From Flavobacterium psychrophilum (GTDB taxonomy: Bacteria; Bacteroidota; Bacteroidia; Flavobacteriales; Flavobacteriaceae), in NCBI GenBank assembly GCA_022729635.1, contig DZAU01000031.1, positions 1 through 24,627 on the forward strand: a stretch of DNA of 24,627 bases, in the 5' to 3' direction. A program made the position numbers and the translations under genes. Shown here in pieces: positions 23,247-24,627 of this stretch (the first letter of the stretch is position 1; the number at the start of each line of letters is the position of its first letter). The notes under the pieces are model-generated. The model did no database searches. It had not been told where the DNA came from and worked only from the letters and a program-made list of their open reading frames with translations.

Positions 23247-23265
23247 TTTTTGCAAAGTGCAAAAA
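23247..23265. repeat. perfect inverted repeat in the alaS / M23 divergent spacer
   Basis: TTTTTGCAAAGTGCAAAAA has 8-base arms around a 3-base centre, 16 bases before the M23 peptidase start. It overlaps TATTTTTG on the minus strand (23267-23260), a possible -7 box toward alaS. It may be an operator or a small hairpin. Confidence 0.5.
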
Positions 23266-23281
23266 TAGGGTATTTTAAAAT

Positions 23282-24259
23282 ATGGCGAAAGTAAAATATT
23301 ATTACGATTCCGAAAATCTGGCCTATCGAAAAATAATCACAAAAACGAGAAAGAAAATTGGAGTTGTTTTGTTGTTTTTAGTGGCTTCGGGATTGTTTGG
23401 TTTTTTAAGTTTCGTTGTTTTATTGAACACTCCGTATTTTGAAACTCCAAAAAATCGTTTACAAAAAAGAGAAATCGAGAATTTGAAATTGCGTTATGCC
23501 ATTTTGAACAAAAAAATGGATCAGGTTGAGGATGTAATTGATTTTATTGAAGATCGAGACAATAATTTATATAGAGTGTATTTTAACGCATCGGCGATTC
23601 CGAAAGAGGAAAGAAAAGCAGGTTTCAAAGGAGTTCAAAGATATAAGGAGTTAGAAGGATATGACAATTCTCAATTAGTAATAAACACTACAAAACGTAT
23701 TGATGTACTCCGAAAAGAATTGGTCATTCAGTCGAAATCATTGGATGATATTTTGAAAATGGCGAAAGCCAAAGACAAATTACTAGCTGCAATTCCAGCA
23801 ATTCAACCCGTGAGAAACGAAAATTTAAAACGTATGGTTTCTGGTTTTGGTTATCGCACGGATCCTTTTACCAAGGCAAGAAAAATGCACGAAGGAATGG
23901 ATTTTACGGCAAAAACCGGAACTCCAATTTATGCAACAGGAGATGGAGTTGTAGCGAGAGCCGATAATACGGCTTCTGGTTTTGGAAATCATATTGTGAT
24001 TCGACACGGTTTTGGGTATGAAACATTGTATGCCCATTTAAGTAAATATAAATGTAGAGCCGGACAGCGCATTAATAGAGGTGATATTATAGGTTATGTA
24101 GGAAACACAGGAAGATCGGAAGGGCCACATTTGCATTACGAAGTGCATAAAAACGGGAAAGTTGTGAATCCGCTTAATTTTTATTACGGAAATATTTCGG
24201 CGGTAGAATATGTTGCCATTGCACAATTAGCCAATCAAGAAAATCAATCATTTGACTAG
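23282..24259 (+). CDS. M23-family (LytM) murein endopeptidase, membrane-anchored
   Basis: This 325-aa protein has one membrane segment (VVLLFLVASGLFGFLSFVVL, about residues 28-47). A helical, probably coiled-coil region follows (about 58-165). The C-terminal LytM domain (about 185-305) has MVSGFGYRTDPF, the zinc ligands His and Asp in KMHEGMDF, and HLHYEV. M23 enzymes cut peptide cross-links in peptidoglycan, and family members anchored this way work in the periplasm on cell-wall growth or division. All zinc ligands are present, so it is probably active rather than a NlpD-type activator. The alaS - M23 - MerR order is one I associate with flavobacteria. Confidence 0.93.
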   Translation: MAKVKYYYDSENLAYRKIITKTRKKIGVVLLFLVASGLFGFLSFVVLLNTPYFETPKNRLQKREIENLKLRYAILNKKMDQVEDVIDFIEDRDNNLYRVYFNASAIPKEERKAGFKGVQRYKELEGYDNSQLVINTTKRIDVLRKELVIQSKSLDDILKMAKAKDKLLAAIPAIQPVRNENLKRMVSGFGYRTDPFTKARKMHEGMDFTAKTGTPIYATGDGVVARADNTASGFGNHIVIRHGFGYETLYAHLSKYKCRAGQRINRGDIIGYVGNTGRSEGPHLHYEVHKNGKVVNPLNFYYGNISAVEYVAIAQLANQENQSFD

Positions 24260-24267
24260 TTTTTAGG

Positions 24268-24295
24268 TTGGAAGTTGGAAGTTGGAAGTTGGAAG
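24268..24295. repeat. heptanucleotide array between the M23 and MerR genes
   Basis: Four perfect tandem copies of TTGGAAG begin 9 bases after the M23 peptidase stop. The unit is the reverse complement of CTTCCAA in the array next to rarA (14256-14283). Confidence 0.9.
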
Positions 24296-24327
24296 AATTT
24301 AAAGAAATTTGTTTAAACAAAAAGAAT

Positions 24328-24627
24328 ATGCATATAGAATTATCGCCAGACAAAAGATATTACAGCATTGGCGAATTAGCCAAAGCTTTTGATGTAAATG
24401 CTTCGCTTATTCGTTTTTGGGACAATGAATTTGACATTCTAAAACCAAAAAAAAATGCCAAAGGCAATCGAATGTTTACGCCCGAAGATGTAAAAAACCT
24501 GCAATTGATTTATCATTTGGTTAAGGAAAGAGGTTTTACGCTCGAAGGTGCCAGAACACATTTGAAAGAAGGACAAAAGAAAACGTTGGATAAATTTGAA
24601 ATTATCAGCAAACTGGAAACCATAAAA
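24328..24627 (+). CDS. MerR-family transcriptional regulator, C-terminus cut by window edge
   Basis: ATG 24328 opens a frame of 100 codons to the window end. The winged helix-turn-helix reads YYSIGELAKAFDVNASLIRF and WDNEFDILKPKKNAKGNRMF, then TPEDVKNLQLIYHLVKERGF, the usual MerR layout. The stretch that follows begins the dimerisation helix. The effector domain is out of view; the flavobacterial neighbours of alaS and the M23 gene are short MerR proteins with no known ligand. A TTGGAAG array lies between it and the M23 gene, and no separate promoter is clear. Confidence 0.9.
   Translation, partial: MHIELSPDKRYYSIGELAKAFDVNASLIRFWDNEFDILKPKKNAKGNRMFTPEDVKNLQLIYHLVKERGFTLEGARTHLKEGQKKTLDKFEIISKLETIK

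Overview
The window looks like a chromosomal segment of a Flavobacterium-like member of the Bacteroidota. The evidence is low GC with A/T-rich spacers, -7 boxes of the TAnnTTTG type, an ObgE without the C-terminal extension, a short-lid adenylate kinase, GSCFA and DUF4230 proteins, and the gene order alaS - M23 peptidase - MerR. Most genes are housekeeping. The unusual content is a dense set of short dispersed repeats, some inside coding sequences, and three toxin-antitoxin-like loci.

Left part (1-4785), minus strand: an M3 zinc oligopeptidase (Dcp-like) cut by the window edge, then the purine pair purK...purE with a ribbon-helix-helix/MazF module between them. Middle (4786-8562), plus strand: hpt-adk (purine salvage and nucleotide balance), a CorC/HlyC-type membrane protein with a TTG start, and obgE ending in a strong terminator. 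Next (8629-13114), plus strand: a secreted TPR protein, the murein-recycling ligase mpl, and a tight run radC - YjjG-like HAD phosphatase - secreted hypothetical protein.

From 13115 to 13750 there is a decayed patch: an antitoxin with an apparent frameshift, a ParE/RelE-type toxin gene with an in-frame stop, and a 20-codon remnant of a paralogue of the preceding gene. After it come a small lipoprotein, rarA (minus), a rhomboid protease (plus) and rlmB (minus). The one long gene-free stretch (17335-17795) holds the broken 3' end of an IS4-like transposase. A compact minus-strand run follows: an 87-aa partner protein, an AbiEii-type nucleotidyltransferase, a GSCFA protein and a DUF4230 protein. 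Upstream of it is alaS, divergent from an M23 peptidase and a partial MerR regulator.

Main points of interest: (1) an identical 26-bp repeat lies inside both mpl and the GSCFA gene and encodes PPSGVRGL in both; at mpl it is one arm of an inverted-repeat element that appears to supply the start codon of mpl and the stop codon of the gene before it. (2) Heptanucleotide arrays occur in spacers and, in frame, inside purK. (3) A ~105-140-bp dispersed element is present three times. (4) Toxin-antitoxin-like modules sit inside or against housekeeping operons. I found no CRISPR array, rRNA, tRNA or prophage.
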